NCBI GenBank assembly: GCA_015680685.1
Contig: MNCI01014175.1
Span: 211,210 to 275,209, forward strand
From: Gnetum montanum
Taxonomy: Eukaryota; Streptophyta; Gnetopsida; Gnetales; Gnetaceae
Length of the DNA stretch: 64,000 bases
Reading direction: 5' to 3'
The notes beneath the pieces were generated by a model. The model saw only the letters and a list, made by a program, of their open reading frames with translations, did no database searches and had not been told where the DNA came from. Shown piece by piece: positions 44,950 through 55,589 of this stretch (position 1 is its first letter; every line of letters begins with the position of its first letter). Made by a program: the position numbers and the translations under genes.

Positions 44950-46780
44950 CTAGGATCTAGCTGCAACAATTGGTGTCTAACACATTTGACCAACTTGATC
45001 CCATAAGTCGTATGGTACCACCTCTAACTCTCCCAACTAGGATCCAACTACAACAATTCACCAAGTACAATAGTGAAGGGGACCCCAATGCACACTTAGT
45101 CACATTTCGATCTAAGTGCCTACTCCTTCAAGCTTGGCCACATGCCATCATGCGTGTGTTCCCCATGTCACTCACTAGCAAAGCCTTATACTAGTATCAC
45201 ATGGTACCCAAGGCCTCAATCTCCTCTTGGAGGATCTCATAAGCTAGTTTGTGACACGCTTCAAGTACAACCTAAAGGCTGAAGTAACCCTTGACCAGCT
45301 CATGCAGGTTAAGCAGAGGCCTCTAGAGCCTATGCCAAAATTCCTCCAACATTCGAATGCTGCATTGAGTGAAATGCATGGACCCCTAGTGGAGGCACAT
45401 CTACTGGCCATCTTCAAAGGTGTAGTAAATTACTTCATTAAGTCCAAACTGTATTATCTAGCCCCAAAGTCTCTTAGCCAAGCCTTTGCCAAGCAAAAAG
45501 CATAGAGGAAGTAGCGCAAGCTAGCAATGACCCAGTTTATGTGGCCTACATAAACCAACATGCTCGCAAGCAAAACAAAATAGTAGCAACAGTGGCCATA
45601 AGCATAAAAGCTACCAACTGGGGCCCAACAACTAAGTAGCCCAAGGCCCTAGTTGACAAAACTACCAACTCTAGTGCCAACTTGTATACATTGGTAGGGG
45701 CCATCCCAAGGCCCAAATTTCAATGCAAGGACTACTTAAATTATACACCACTACTAATGGAACCCTCTAAACTACTGGGGAAACTCTTGAAAGCTAGGCA
45801 AATCCAACAAAAAGATGTATTAGTGATTACGCACCAAAAACATGATAGGTACTGCAAACTACTAAGGAACGCTACCTCAACAATACCAAATGGGCCCATG
45901 GTCCCACAACATTTGAAATTGGACCAATACTATCATTACCACCAATTGGCTGGTCAGAGTATAGAAAACTATCATGCTTTGTAGGATGACCTATAGAGAA
46001 TGATAGAACAGGGCCAACTAGTGATCGACACGATGAGTCAATCCAACACAGACAATGCCTCCTATGTCATAAACTCCATTAGCATAGGTGGCAAGTCCAA
46101 ACCTATGCAACAACCTTTTGTGATCCATGTTCCTCCTAACAAGACAAGGTTCCACTCAGCCTCCACAAGTAAGAGGCCTTCCTTTGTTATCAAAGTGCCA
46201 CCTTTGACACCCATAACACCCTTTGTGGTCAAAGTTCCATAGCAATCGTCCACTAAGACGTTAAACTGGCATGACGTAGCAACAACAACCGCTAAGAAAC
46301 CTTTGATTATCAAGGTGCCACAACAAGTTGGCCATACAAAAAATCCTCCTAAATCACCATTTGTCATAAGGGTGTCACAACATGATGGCCCCTCACCTAC
46401 CCAAAGCCCAATAGTGGGCAATGTCTCAATCTCTCCTCCCTCAAGGATTGACCCCACTAGCAACCCTAGTAGGCCTACCAAATGGCAATGCAAGAGGACA
46501 AATGAGCACCTCACAACCCCCATGGCTAAAGTAAAGGTCACAACTAGCAAACTACAACTGAACATTGGGGTCCCTACCCCCATGTAGGCCAAGCAAACCA
46601 ATCCCAAGTCCCCTTCGCAAGAGATCTGTCTCTCAAGCCATGTGGAGGAAGTCAAGGCCAACACAATGACTAATGACAACAACTTCGTAGCTACACTAAC
46701 CCAGGTAAAACAAACACTCAAGCAAAAGAACACAACATTGAGCTTGTACGACTTGGTCATGACCTCATCTACTCACTACC
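44950..46780 (+). pseudogene. gag: Gag polyprotein of element J
   Basis: Ty3/gypsy Gag forms the particle. Plus-strand pieces in three frames: YNSEGDPNAHLVTFRS…MRVFPMSLTSKALY (45050-45192), then FKYNLKAEVTLDQLMQVKQR…FLQHSNAALSEM…HLLAIFKGV…LYYLAPKSLSQAFAK (45255-45500), then a long linker. At about 45925-46020 comes the former zinc knuckle YYHYHQLAGQSIENYHAL followed by RMIEQGQLVID; its Cys residues have become Tyr through G-to-A changes, leaving the His. A Pro/Thr/Val-rich repeat (PFVI-x-VP) fills 46100-46420. Two frame shifts and several stops; not functional. Confidence 0.75.
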
Positions 46781-46899
46781 AAGCATTGGCCTAGATCTTG
46801 GCTTCCATTCCTATTATGGAGGACATCCCTATAGATGAGGCATCGATCCATACAATGATGTTGCCCCCTACACCACAAGAATCGAGTTCAACATCCCTA

Positions 46900-47340
46900 G
46901 TATTCTATGAAAATGTAGTCAAAGTCAACCCTAAATGAGGGGAGGTCACTATAGCTCTATTTTCAATTAGCATACGTGTTGGTCAATGCACCATATGCAA
47001 AGTGCATGTCGATGATGGTGCAACAACAACATAGTCCTATACTTTGTCATTGACAAATTAGGCCTAGCAGATGAAATCTGTCCAACCAAAACTGTGTCTA
47101 AAATCCTTTAACAGATCATGCGTAAAAATCAAGGGTACAATCAACTTAGCCTTCGTGGTAGGAGAGTAATTCCCCATTAGTGAAAATTTCATTGTCATAG
47201 AGGAGATGCTAGGTTTCAACATGATTCTAGATAGGCCTTGGCTAGCCTAACTAAGGGCCATCCCTTCTCCCATCCGCCAAGAAATCTAGCTTCCATATGA
47301 AGGTGATTAAGTTATCATCCATGGCGATAACGCTTCCTCT
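46900..47340 (+). pseudogene. Retropepsin-like protease of element J
   Basis: Plus strand: CKVHVDDGATTT with the catalytic D-x-G at 47011-47019, then FVVGE, FIVIEEMLGFNMILDRPWLA near 47180-47250, the second signature of plant gypsy retropepsins (I-L/I-G-R-P-W-L, with Gly as Asp). It would cut Gag. Frame is interrupted by stops. The open frame continues to 47769 without known domain. Confidence 0.7.
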
Positions 47341-47769
47341 TCAACTATCCACGACATAGACATGGCACAAGTTTTGGAAGAGGAGTTTCTTGGTGGTACA
47401 CCTACAGCAACCAACACAGCCCCTAAGGCTAACACACTTGAACAAGTGGTTGAAGCCAACAGCCTCCCAAAGGATCCTAAACCTTTCACACCCCCTAATC
47501 CACACCTAATCAGGAAGAAACTACATGATCAAGACTTTTCTTTGACCAAAAACAAATTAAGCACTAGCTCACCCCTTACCTCCATTGGCCATGCATTTTT
47601 GGTTTTTTCTTGGGTTACATTTGTTCATGCATTTACATTTCACCTACTTACCTATTTTACACACTACTTCACTTTGTTTACACATTTCTACTTTGTTTAC
47701 ACATTCATATACTTAGCTTATGCATTGCATTTAAAAAACAACAAAAACACATGGCCTAAAAGGCCTTAA

Positions 47770-48980
47770 ACTAGCCCATGGACCAAAACAACCTAAAATT
47801 ATCACTTTTTGCATGGCTTTCCTTTCATTTGTGTATTTCAACTCTTTTTATAATAGTTTCCACTTGATGTTATTTTTCTAGTTGATTTTTGTAGGATTTC
47901 ATAGGCACATAGCATGACTACACATGCAACATTGCACCTTGCACAAGCAAGGTAAGCAGTCCGTTATGATAATAAACTGGCACAACTCATCTACTATGAT
48001 GTTAAACTGGCATAATAGCTTGTCCTTGGGTCATGATGTTAAACTAGCACAACATCCATTATCTTCTATGACATTAAACTAGCATCCAATAGTCTACTAG
48101 GACTATAAACTAGCACATCACAGTCTGCTAGGATCTTAAACTGTGTTCTCAATTTGCCAAGACTTTAAACTGGTATGTTGCTGATCTAATTTGAGCACCT
48201 ACCATTGGTGAAACCTTTGGGGCACTTGCAGCATCATCACCTCTCACCATTCTACTAATTTTTTGGAGCACCAACCATTAGTGCGACCTTCCGAGGACTC
48301 ACAACATTGTCACCTTGGCACCTTCACTAGCTTCCTGAGCAATTGCAACTAGCACAGCATTTGACACATTCACAACATCTTCACATCTAGCACTTGTAGC
48401 ATCTTCACATCTAGCATTTGCACTTGCATTTCACATTTTTATGGTTTTCTTATCTTCTTTGAGTTGTATTTGTAGGATGAAGCCTTGGAGGTGGTCATGC
48501 AAAGATGCATCTCATTGTAGTAGCAAGTCACCACATTGCTCTGATGTGCATGATTAGACTAGTTGAGCCACTCAAGAGTGCACACCTCCCTCATCCTAAG
48601 CACATCCCTGAGCAAATTGACAATGTTTTAGCTTTGCAACTGGCCTAGCCTTAGATTGACTTTGTTGCTCTCATAAGCACTCTAATAAAAGGTCAACATT
48701 TCAGGGGCAAACCGTTTCATGCCATGGTGACTATCAGTCTTGTTGAATTTGCATCTTACATCACAATCCACTATTTGCATTTCATTTCCACCATTTAAAT
48801 TTCATCTCCCTAGTATTGTATATACTCCTTGTCCCTCAGCATAACCTTATTCCCATATCACTCTTGAGCATGGTAAAATGACATCTGATCTTGTCTCGAT
48901 GAGTGATGTTGGTGGCATGTCTGCTGTGGTGTTTTGTAATTCTTTGTCAACGTCTCTCAGGCCACTCCCCCAAACATCAA
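47770..48980 (+). other. Element J interior downstream of protease, no pol genes
   Basis: Contains the ttaaactggcac repeat array (47963-48181) and further tcacatctagca repeats near 48365-48425. No RT, RNase H or integrase motif in any frame. Confidence 0.6.
47963..48181 (+). repeat. Seven-unit repeat of about 32-36 bp with core ttaaactggcac
   Basis: The core (taaactRgcac, taaactRgcat) recurs at regular spacing, each preceded by tatgatg- or tagga-like sequence. A single earlier copy, gttaaactggcat, occurs near 46260. Confidence 0.8.
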
Positions 48981-48990
48981 CAAAGAGGGG
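48981..48990 (+). promoter_or_regulatory. Polypurine tract of element J
   Basis: caaagagggg ends exactly at the 3' LTR start. Confidence 0.7.
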
Positions 48991-50324
48991 CCATTAAAAA
49001 ACCACAAATTTTTAGATTCACATGTCACACTATGTAGCGTAGCATAGTGTAGCACCCTGTCACGCTGTGTAGCGTAGTGTAGCATATCACCTTGTCACGC
49101 TATATTACATTGTGCAGCATAGCACCATGTCACGCTGCATAGCATATTGTAGTGTAGGACCCTATCACGCTATGTAGCATATCATAGTGTAGCACCATGT
49201 CACGTTGCATTGCGTAGTGCAGCGTAGCACCTTGTCACACTACATAGCATAGGGTAGCGCAGCGTAGCACCATGTCACATTATGTAGCATAGCGCAGCGT
49301 AGCACAGCATAACATAGTTATTAAGCTATGTAGCATAGCACACCTGTCCAACTATGTAGACAATGTTCCATATCACACGCGTAACACAGGACCCTACAGC
49401 TAGCGTCTCATGTCTTGCATGTAACATGGAACAAGTGTAGTAGACAACATCCTATGTCCTGCATGTAACATGAGATGAGTGTAGAAGATAGTGTTGCCCC
49501 ACCCATCACACTGCCACATGACACCTAATCTACATTTTTGGATAACTCTAGCCCTATAAGAACCCCTACAAGAACCCCTACATCCTAATGTTTTAGAAGG
49601 GAGAGAAAAGGGGGAAGAGGAGAAGGAGAAGAAGGGAGGCTTCCATTTTTACTAGTAAGGCAGTTGGAACTTCCATTTTGGCATTTGGCACTTTGCCATC
49701 TTGGCACTTAGCTCCATGGGTGAACGTGACCCAGAGCACACCACACCAGTAGAGAGGCACAGCTACACTGCACGGTACACTACAACCCCATTGCAGCCCC
49801 GTAGAACATCACATGGTATGTCGTGGCCACCAACCCAGCAAGCACAATTCAACACAGTGAGCACTAGACTTCATAGCCTAACACCACAAAGGCTGTGACT
49901 GTGCTCCTACTACACCTATTGTACACTATGTATACCTTTGTGAATTAGCTACGCTCCCTCTTTTGGGGCGGTGCACTGCTATTCTCAAATTTTGTTGCAT
50001 TTCTCAAGTAGTTCTCTTTGGTATTTAGCATAATGCTTGTATTTTCTCACTTTTTCATACATATTTTCATGTTCACGTCATAGTTCTCAGGTTGGGACAC
50101 TCTGCTATGCTCTAGCTTAGCCAGACCCAATGCCTGCACGTAACATAGTATAAACTCTTCTCACACACGATCATTTTAACACCACGTAAGTCCCTATCTG
50201 ATCGACAAGATCGTTTAGGGCACCCATTTCCATTTTCTCCAACACGACCCTCGCACAGATTCGGGATTAAGCTATATGCCCGGTGACCTCTCAGTGTTCT
50301 AGCCATTGACATTTTCAGATGTCA
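48991..50324 (+). repeat. 3' LTR of element J (1334 bp)
   Basis: Pairs with the 5' LTR. First two bases are cc instead of tg. Longer by about 80 bp, mainly from extra U3 repeat units (49022-49330) and a small duplication aagaacccctac near 49558-49581. Ends gatgtca. Confidence 0.85.
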
Positions 50325-51182
50325 CAATGACTATGGAAGTTAACATCCCATCATTCAAAGTTGTTCATTTTATCAACATAGACAACAAGGCACCCTACCT
50401 TGTCTATCATGACCCTATCATGAGATTGTGATGTAGGTTGTGATACATGACATCAACATTTTTTTAATTCCTTGCAAAAATTCAAGCAAATTTTGTAAAC
50501 ATATCCCTATCTTTTGAACAATGGAAAATTCAAAAATAGTGAAAATGTAGCTTCTAGAGCTTTCCAAAATATGTGAAAACTTGCAAATAATAGCTGATAA
50601 CATTCTAGTATTTTTAGCAAGTTAGATCGACCTCTAGAAGTTTAGATTTCTTATTAAGTTTTTTTTCTTTTGAGATTTATCAAAACACAAATTTTAGTCT
50701 CAATTTATTTTTACCTTTAGAACTTTGACAATTTGATTCTTAGTCTTTGATCTTTTTGGATTTGCTAAATGTTTGGGTTTGTCTCCATACCACTCAAGGA
50801 TTTGCTTGTTTATCGGATTTGGTATTTGATCATTTTACATTAACGTTAGTTTGGATAAGTATATTAATAATCTGTAGTGACTATGAGTGGAGAATATCAT
50901 GGTGGTAAGCTAGATAGTTAGAGATGAAACATATCATGATGAGCATAATCTATCTAGAGTGACTACTGGTAAAATATATCATGGTGGTAAGCTGAGTACT
51001 TATGCGAAAAGCATATCTTGGTGATTACAAATTTGTTCATTCATTTGGTTTGATGGGTTAATGGGTGGTGGTGGAATATTCAATTCTATTAACTATTGTT
51101 AGATTTCTATTATCATTATCATATAACCTTTATTGGTATTTTCTATATTTTTTTGCTAATATTTATTAAAGCTATCACATAT
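50325..51182. other. Flank between elements J and E with a loose repeat
   Basis: No gene found. At 50875-51035 about three copies of a unit of about 60 bp: agtgactat…ggagaatatcatggtggtaagctaga, atgaaacatatcatgatgagc, agtgactactggtaaaatatatcatggtggtaagctgag. Confidence 0.5.
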
Positions 51183-52170
51183 TGGTATTGGGACACCTCT
51201 TTTGATTCCTTTATTCTCTTCCCTATGTTTGGTTTTGGTAGGTTTTAGGCTCTATGAAGATGTCAAGGGGACATATTATTTGAGCACTAGAACATCATAG
51301 GAGATGTTTTGAACATGAAATAGATGTCTTTATCAAAAGCTAAGTCTTCACAAAAGATATCTTACATTGAACACTATACATCTTAAAAATTATGAATACA
51401 TCTCTCTAAAGTGAAGATGTCTTAGAAAAGACATCTCTCAAATTGTTGGGACATCTTATCCATAAGGATTCATCTCACCCATGAAGGTGATATCTCCCAA
51501 ACTCAGTAGACATCTCCCTTGAAAGATGTGATTTGATAAGAGATGACCCAAGGAGATCAGAGATGACTTGTATGGTCAAGAAACTTTCAAAATTAGCTAT
51601 TTGACTTCAAGAAACATCTAGGAGAACATGGAGAAAGATAGAAAAATTATGGGACCTTCAAGTTAAGCTTGAGAAAGGTTTCTAGAATTTTTGTTTTGTT
51701 GTGCCAATAAATATTAGATTGTTTCATTCCTATATTATCTTGAAGAGATGAGATGTCATGTAAGTTCTATCCTAAGCTTGAGTAAGAATGTGAATGAGCT
51801 CATTGGGTGAGTGCATATGTGGTTGAAGCTTCAAGATTAATTATGTTATGTATTATCCTATGTGTTTTTGGTCTTACTTGTATGTTGAGATCTCAATTCC
51901 AAGATATGGGAGAGATTCTCCATTGGTTGTATCTTGCATTAAGAATAGTTGTTATGTAGTTTTAGAGCCTCATGCTCTATAGAATTGTTTAAGTATTTAT
52001 GAAGTATTATTTTGGATGTTTTGTGGATTATAGAACCCTAATTTAATCTTCTTTCAATAATTAAAGATAGCTACCTTTCTCATTTTCTAGCATATTATTT
52101 TTCTATTTATAATATCTTGATTTAGAGAGTTTGAAGCTAATTTTTCATTATAGTGAACCTAATCCATCTA
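51183..52170 (+). repeat. 5' LTR of chromovirus E (about 990 bp)
   Basis: Homologous to F (18856-19698). Edges are approximate. Carries many gatgtct and gacatct words between 51255 and 51560, as in F. Confidence 0.65.
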
Positions 52171-52175
52171 ATTAT

Positions 52176-52186
52176 TGGTATCAACG
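52176..52186 (+). promoter_or_regulatory. Primer binding site of chromovirus E, tRNA-Met type
   Basis: tggtatcaacg, near the plant consensus TGGTATCAGAG. Confidence 0.65.
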
Positions 52187-52589
52187 ATTTTTATAATTAT
52201 TTGTTGCACTTATTTGAGGATTTTGTCAAATTTAGATGATGTCTACAAAGAAATAGGTATGGGCCCTAAAAAAATGGTGAGCATGAAGTTACCTTCCAAC
52301 TAATGGTTGTTTGGTTGGATGAAGTTAATGCAAAGGTGGATAGGAATGTAGGTTCTAGTTGTATTCCAACATATGGAGGTAATGAGCATTCAAATTCAGA
52401 TGAAGATGTTTCATAGTCTAATGGAGATAAATTAGATGATGAGAAAGGACAATCCATTTATAAGAGTGTAGGAATCCATTAGCCAAAGATTCCAATGGGA
52501 GGAAATCCTATTACTTAGATGAGAATTCTAAGGAATTCAACAATAGCAACTACTTCTCCTATCAAGCTAGATGAAAAAGATGAGGCATG

Positions 52590-53520
52590 GATTTCTTGAG
52601 TATTTCATAATGCTATAATACTTACATATGTTGAGTTGAATATTTTCAATGATGTAGATGGCACCGAGGCTTTTTCAAGTTGGCTAACAATACTTGAAAA
52701 GCATTTTCAGTTGGAAGAGGTATCAAATTACTTGAAGGTATCTATTTTTGAATCCATAGTAAAAGTAATGGCTTCTACTTGATGGAAAAAGGAGTTCTAG
52801 AGTTATAAAAGGTAAAATGGTTAATCCATCATAGATTGAAATCTAATGAAACATACATTGTGAAGGAAATTTAAACAGTCTCATCAAATGCAAGAGATCA
52901 TTATGAAGTTGAAATTCCTAAGATAAGATGACAAAGATGTGAAAGATTTATACATCAAATTTTGTGATCTATTCCATTAAGCTAATGCAAAATGGAAGTA
53001 TGAACATGCTTCAATATTTCTAGGAGGTCTCAAAATAGCATAATAGTATGATTTGTCTCTTTATGAGCCATAAATTCTTGATCAGACTAATGATTTGGCA
53101 CTCAAGGCTAAGAAGAAACATAGTGGATTCAGAAACAAAAGCAAACAAACTTCTAAGATAAAAGGCAAAGGATCCAAATTTGAGAAGGGATCCAAGTTTA
53201 AGTCTAAAGATAAGGATGATAGCCATGACAAGAACACAGAGAAGGATAATGAAAAGGACAAAGTGAAGAAATACCAAGATAAGAGAGGTAAGGGTCAAGG
53301 CACTAGCTCATCCAAGACTCAACGTTTCAAGTGTGCATAATAGAAATACAAGCAATGAGAATTTCTACTTCACAAGATACCCAAGGGAAAAAATGTGTAA
53401 ACCATGGAGGTGGAGGGGACATCAAACCAAGCTCTTCATAAAGGTAATCCTAATGCTCCCAAGATTGAGAAATGTTTTGAATTCAATTATGGTGCATTCA
53501 TGGGAAATGTGAATAGATAA
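52590..53520 (+). pseudogene. gag: Gag of chromovirus E
   Basis: Plus strand: EAFSSWLTILEKHFQLEEVS (capsid part with W and the KHFQ helix), then FESIVKVMAST, RQSHQMQEIIMKLKFLR, DLYIKF, ASIFLGGL, and a Lys/Ser/Asp-rich basic tail (53095-53340). A zinc-knuckle trace RFKC…GKNV follows. Stops in several places. Confidence 0.65.
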
Positions 53521-53539
53521 GATCATCTTGATAGAAAAT

Positions 53540-53800
53540 TGTTATTTCAGATTGAGATTAGATGTTTACTTAGAGACAAATATATTCATATTTTGATTAA
53601 TGGGGGACCCTAAGAAAATTTTATTTCTTCTAGGATGCATTAGTTATCTAGATATTTTCCTCAAGAGGTGATGGAATAATGTATTTTTGAATTTAAAATT
53701 AGAAATTTTCATGATGTTATAAAGTGTGATGTACTTCCAATTGATTGTGTTGATGTAATTCTTGGTAGACCTTAGAATTTTAACAATGGTGCTCAAGTTG
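53540..53800 (+). pseudogene. Retropepsin remnant of chromovirus E
   Basis: IHILINGGP-stop-ENFIS (normally hvLIDGGSTHNFIS) shows the catalytic Asp as Asn. The later DVLPIDCVDVILGRP matches the flap-to-ILGRPW segment. Confidence 0.65.
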
Positions 53801-54049
53801 ATGAAGAAAGAAATGTATAGAATGTAGCTATATGTGATGAAGTTCATGAGTTGATTTCCATGATAGCCAAACAAGGAAGCAAAGCTTAGTTATTGTTTCT
53901 TTAATCCTTTTGTAAGAAAGAAAATATATAAAGGAACATGATAAAAATAATTTTTGGTTTTGTTGTTGTATCAATAGTTGCTTCTAACCATGATGATATA
54001 TAAGTTGAACTTACTAAAGATGTGCTAGCATTAAAGGAAGAATTGTTTA

Positions 54050-54772
54050 TAGTGTTTAAAGGAGAATTGGATGGATTGCCACCAATGAGGAATATACAAC
54101 ATCATATTGATTTCATCCCTAGTGCTACTATTCTAAATGAGAGATCTTACAAGATGACACTGAAATAGAAGGCTAAATTACAAAGGTAATTATAAGAGTT
54201 AATTGCAAATGGCTCCATGAGGGAATTCATTTCTCCTTGTGTAATTCCAATGGTGCTAGTGTCAAAGAAGAATAGTGACAAATGGAGAATGTGCATTAAT
54301 TCTAGAATAGTAAATAGGATAATAGTGAGATACAAGTTTACTATTCCAAGGATGAATGATATCCTTGATATTCTTATCAATGTGGAGATTTTTTGCAAAA
54401 TTGATTTAAAGAGTAGTTATCAACAATTTTGAATCAACTCTAGTGATGAATCGAAGATCGATTTCAAACATTGGATGGATTTTTTGAGTGGTTAGTGATG
54501 CCATTTGGGCTCATGAATGCACCTACTACATTCATGAGGTTGATGCATAAAGTATTGAAGGACTTAATTGGTAAGTGTTGTATTATCTTTTTTAACAATA
54601 TTTTGATGTATAACTCTAATGAGGAAGATCACTTGGAGCACTTATAGATGTTGTATCTTAAATTAGAAAATGCATAGTTACTACTTAATGTGAAGAAAAC
54701 TTAGTTCTTCAAGAGGAAAATCACATATTTGGGGAATGTGGTTTCTAAAAATCAAATTTTGATGAAAACTAA
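54050..54772 (+). pseudogene. Reverse transcriptase N-terminal half, chromovirus E
   Basis: LPPMRNIQHHIDFIPSATI, then ISPCVIPMVLVSKKN-x2-KWRMCINSRIVNRI, FTIPRMNDILDIL, FCKIDLKSSYQQF (54217-54432 open), MPFGLMNAPTTFMRLM and, at about 54575-54605, IIFFNNILMYNSN. The YVDD box has become FFNN, so both catalytic Asp are lost. The order matches chromovirus RT. Cut off at 54772 by element D. Confidence 0.8.
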
Positions 54773-55290
54773 TGATGGGCGTCGAGGTACCCCTATGCTC
54801 ACCATACAAATATGAGCACTTCACACACGATCCGGTTGAATTCCAAGGACTAAGTGCTTATGCGCCCTTATGAAATAATGATGAGTTGATTAATTATTTT
54901 CTTCCCAAGGTTACCCGTATGTCATGATTGTATGGTTAACTAAGCTTGAGGCATATGATTTTTATAGCTTTTATGTTTTTATGTCCTATGTTAGTAGGGA
55001 AGGAGAGAGGTAACTAAGTGACTAATTTCACTTAACTACTCATTAACTAAGTTCTAACTAATCATAACACTAGCATCTGTTCCCACTTGTCATACACATA
55101 CTAAACCAGGGCAAGACTGCTGGGAATACCAAATGTTANTTTAAGTACACAATGCTTGAATAAAGGTCTATCCACACTTAGACCTCCTACTGCAAGCACT
55201 TGGAAAATACTCTAACTTTCAAACAAACTACAAGAGTTTTGCTACTTGACTACTAAAAGACTTTTTTCCCAATTATGTGCCTGGGCATTG

Positions 55291-55298
55291 TATTTATA
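55291..55298 (-). promoter_or_regulatory. TATA box in the element D LTR
   Basis: Minus TATAAATA, equivalent to 1451-1458 in A. Confidence 0.65.
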
Positions 55299-55303
55299 GA
55301 CTT

Positions 55304-55575
55304 GGGAGCAACTACTCTAATAATTAGAGTAACCACTCTAATAATTAGAATAACTGCTCAAGCAACTATTAGAGTAACCACTCTAGTAATTAGAATAACT
55401 GCTAGAGTCACCACTCTAATAATTAGAATAATTGCTAAAGTAACCACTCTAATAATTGGAATAACTGCCAGAGTAACCATAGAGTAACCACTCAAGTAAT
55501 TAGAGTAACTGCCAGAGTAACTATTCTAATAATTAGAATAACTACTAGAGTAACCACTAGAGTAATCACTCTCAT
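55304..55575. repeat. U3 tandem array in element D
   Basis: About ten imperfect units made of agagtaaccactctaataattag and agaataactgc pieces. Each agagta…tactct pair is itself an inverted repeat. Confidence 0.85.
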
Positions 55576-55577
55576 CA

Positions 55578-55589
55578 TATCCCCAAAAC
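55578..55589 (-). promoter_or_regulatory. Polypurine tract region of element D
   Basis: Minus gttttggggata directly before the 3' LTR; weak but correctly placed. Confidence 0.45.

Larger units (their letters stand above)
41189..50324 (+). mobile_element. Element J: TR-GAG-like LTR retrotransposon without polymerase genes
   Basis: LTRs 41189-42444 and 48991-50324, PBS-like sequence at 42452, polypurine tract at 48981. The 6.5-kb interior holds a repeat-rich leader (42515-44900), gag (44950-46780) and a retropepsin (46900-47340), then 1.6 kb without RT, RNase H or integrase. This layout fits non-autonomous terminal-repeat elements with gag that rely on a partner's enzymes. Five-base flanks are caaaa and caatg, a poor duplication. 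All frames are broken. Confidence 0.8.
51183..54772 (+). mobile_element. Element E: chromovirus (Ty3/gypsy), 5' part, interrupted by element D
   Basis: 5' LTR, tRNA-Met PBS, gag, protease and the N-terminal RT are on the plus strand. RT sequence stops at 54772 where the D LTR begins; the rest of E should resume beyond the right edge. The LTR is related to that of F. The inferred target site of D is actaa (54768-54772). Confidence 0.75.
54773..55577 (-). repeat. 3' LTR of element D (805 bp as assembled)
   Basis: TGATGGG…CTCATCA. Collinear with the 5' LTR from 63627 up to 55139, where an N marks the loss of about 330 bp that A and the D 5' LTR contain. The U3 is a repeat array (55304-55575). 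Confidence 0.85.

Noticed and set aside
46062-46760. Longest open frame of the window, 232 codons on the minus strand
   Set aside because: It lies antisense to the readable gag linker of element J; its hydrophobic composition is the mirror of Pro/Thr/Lys codons. No motif.
55275-55487. Thr/Ile-rich 70-codon protein
   Set aside because: Encoded entirely by the U3 tandem repeat of element D.
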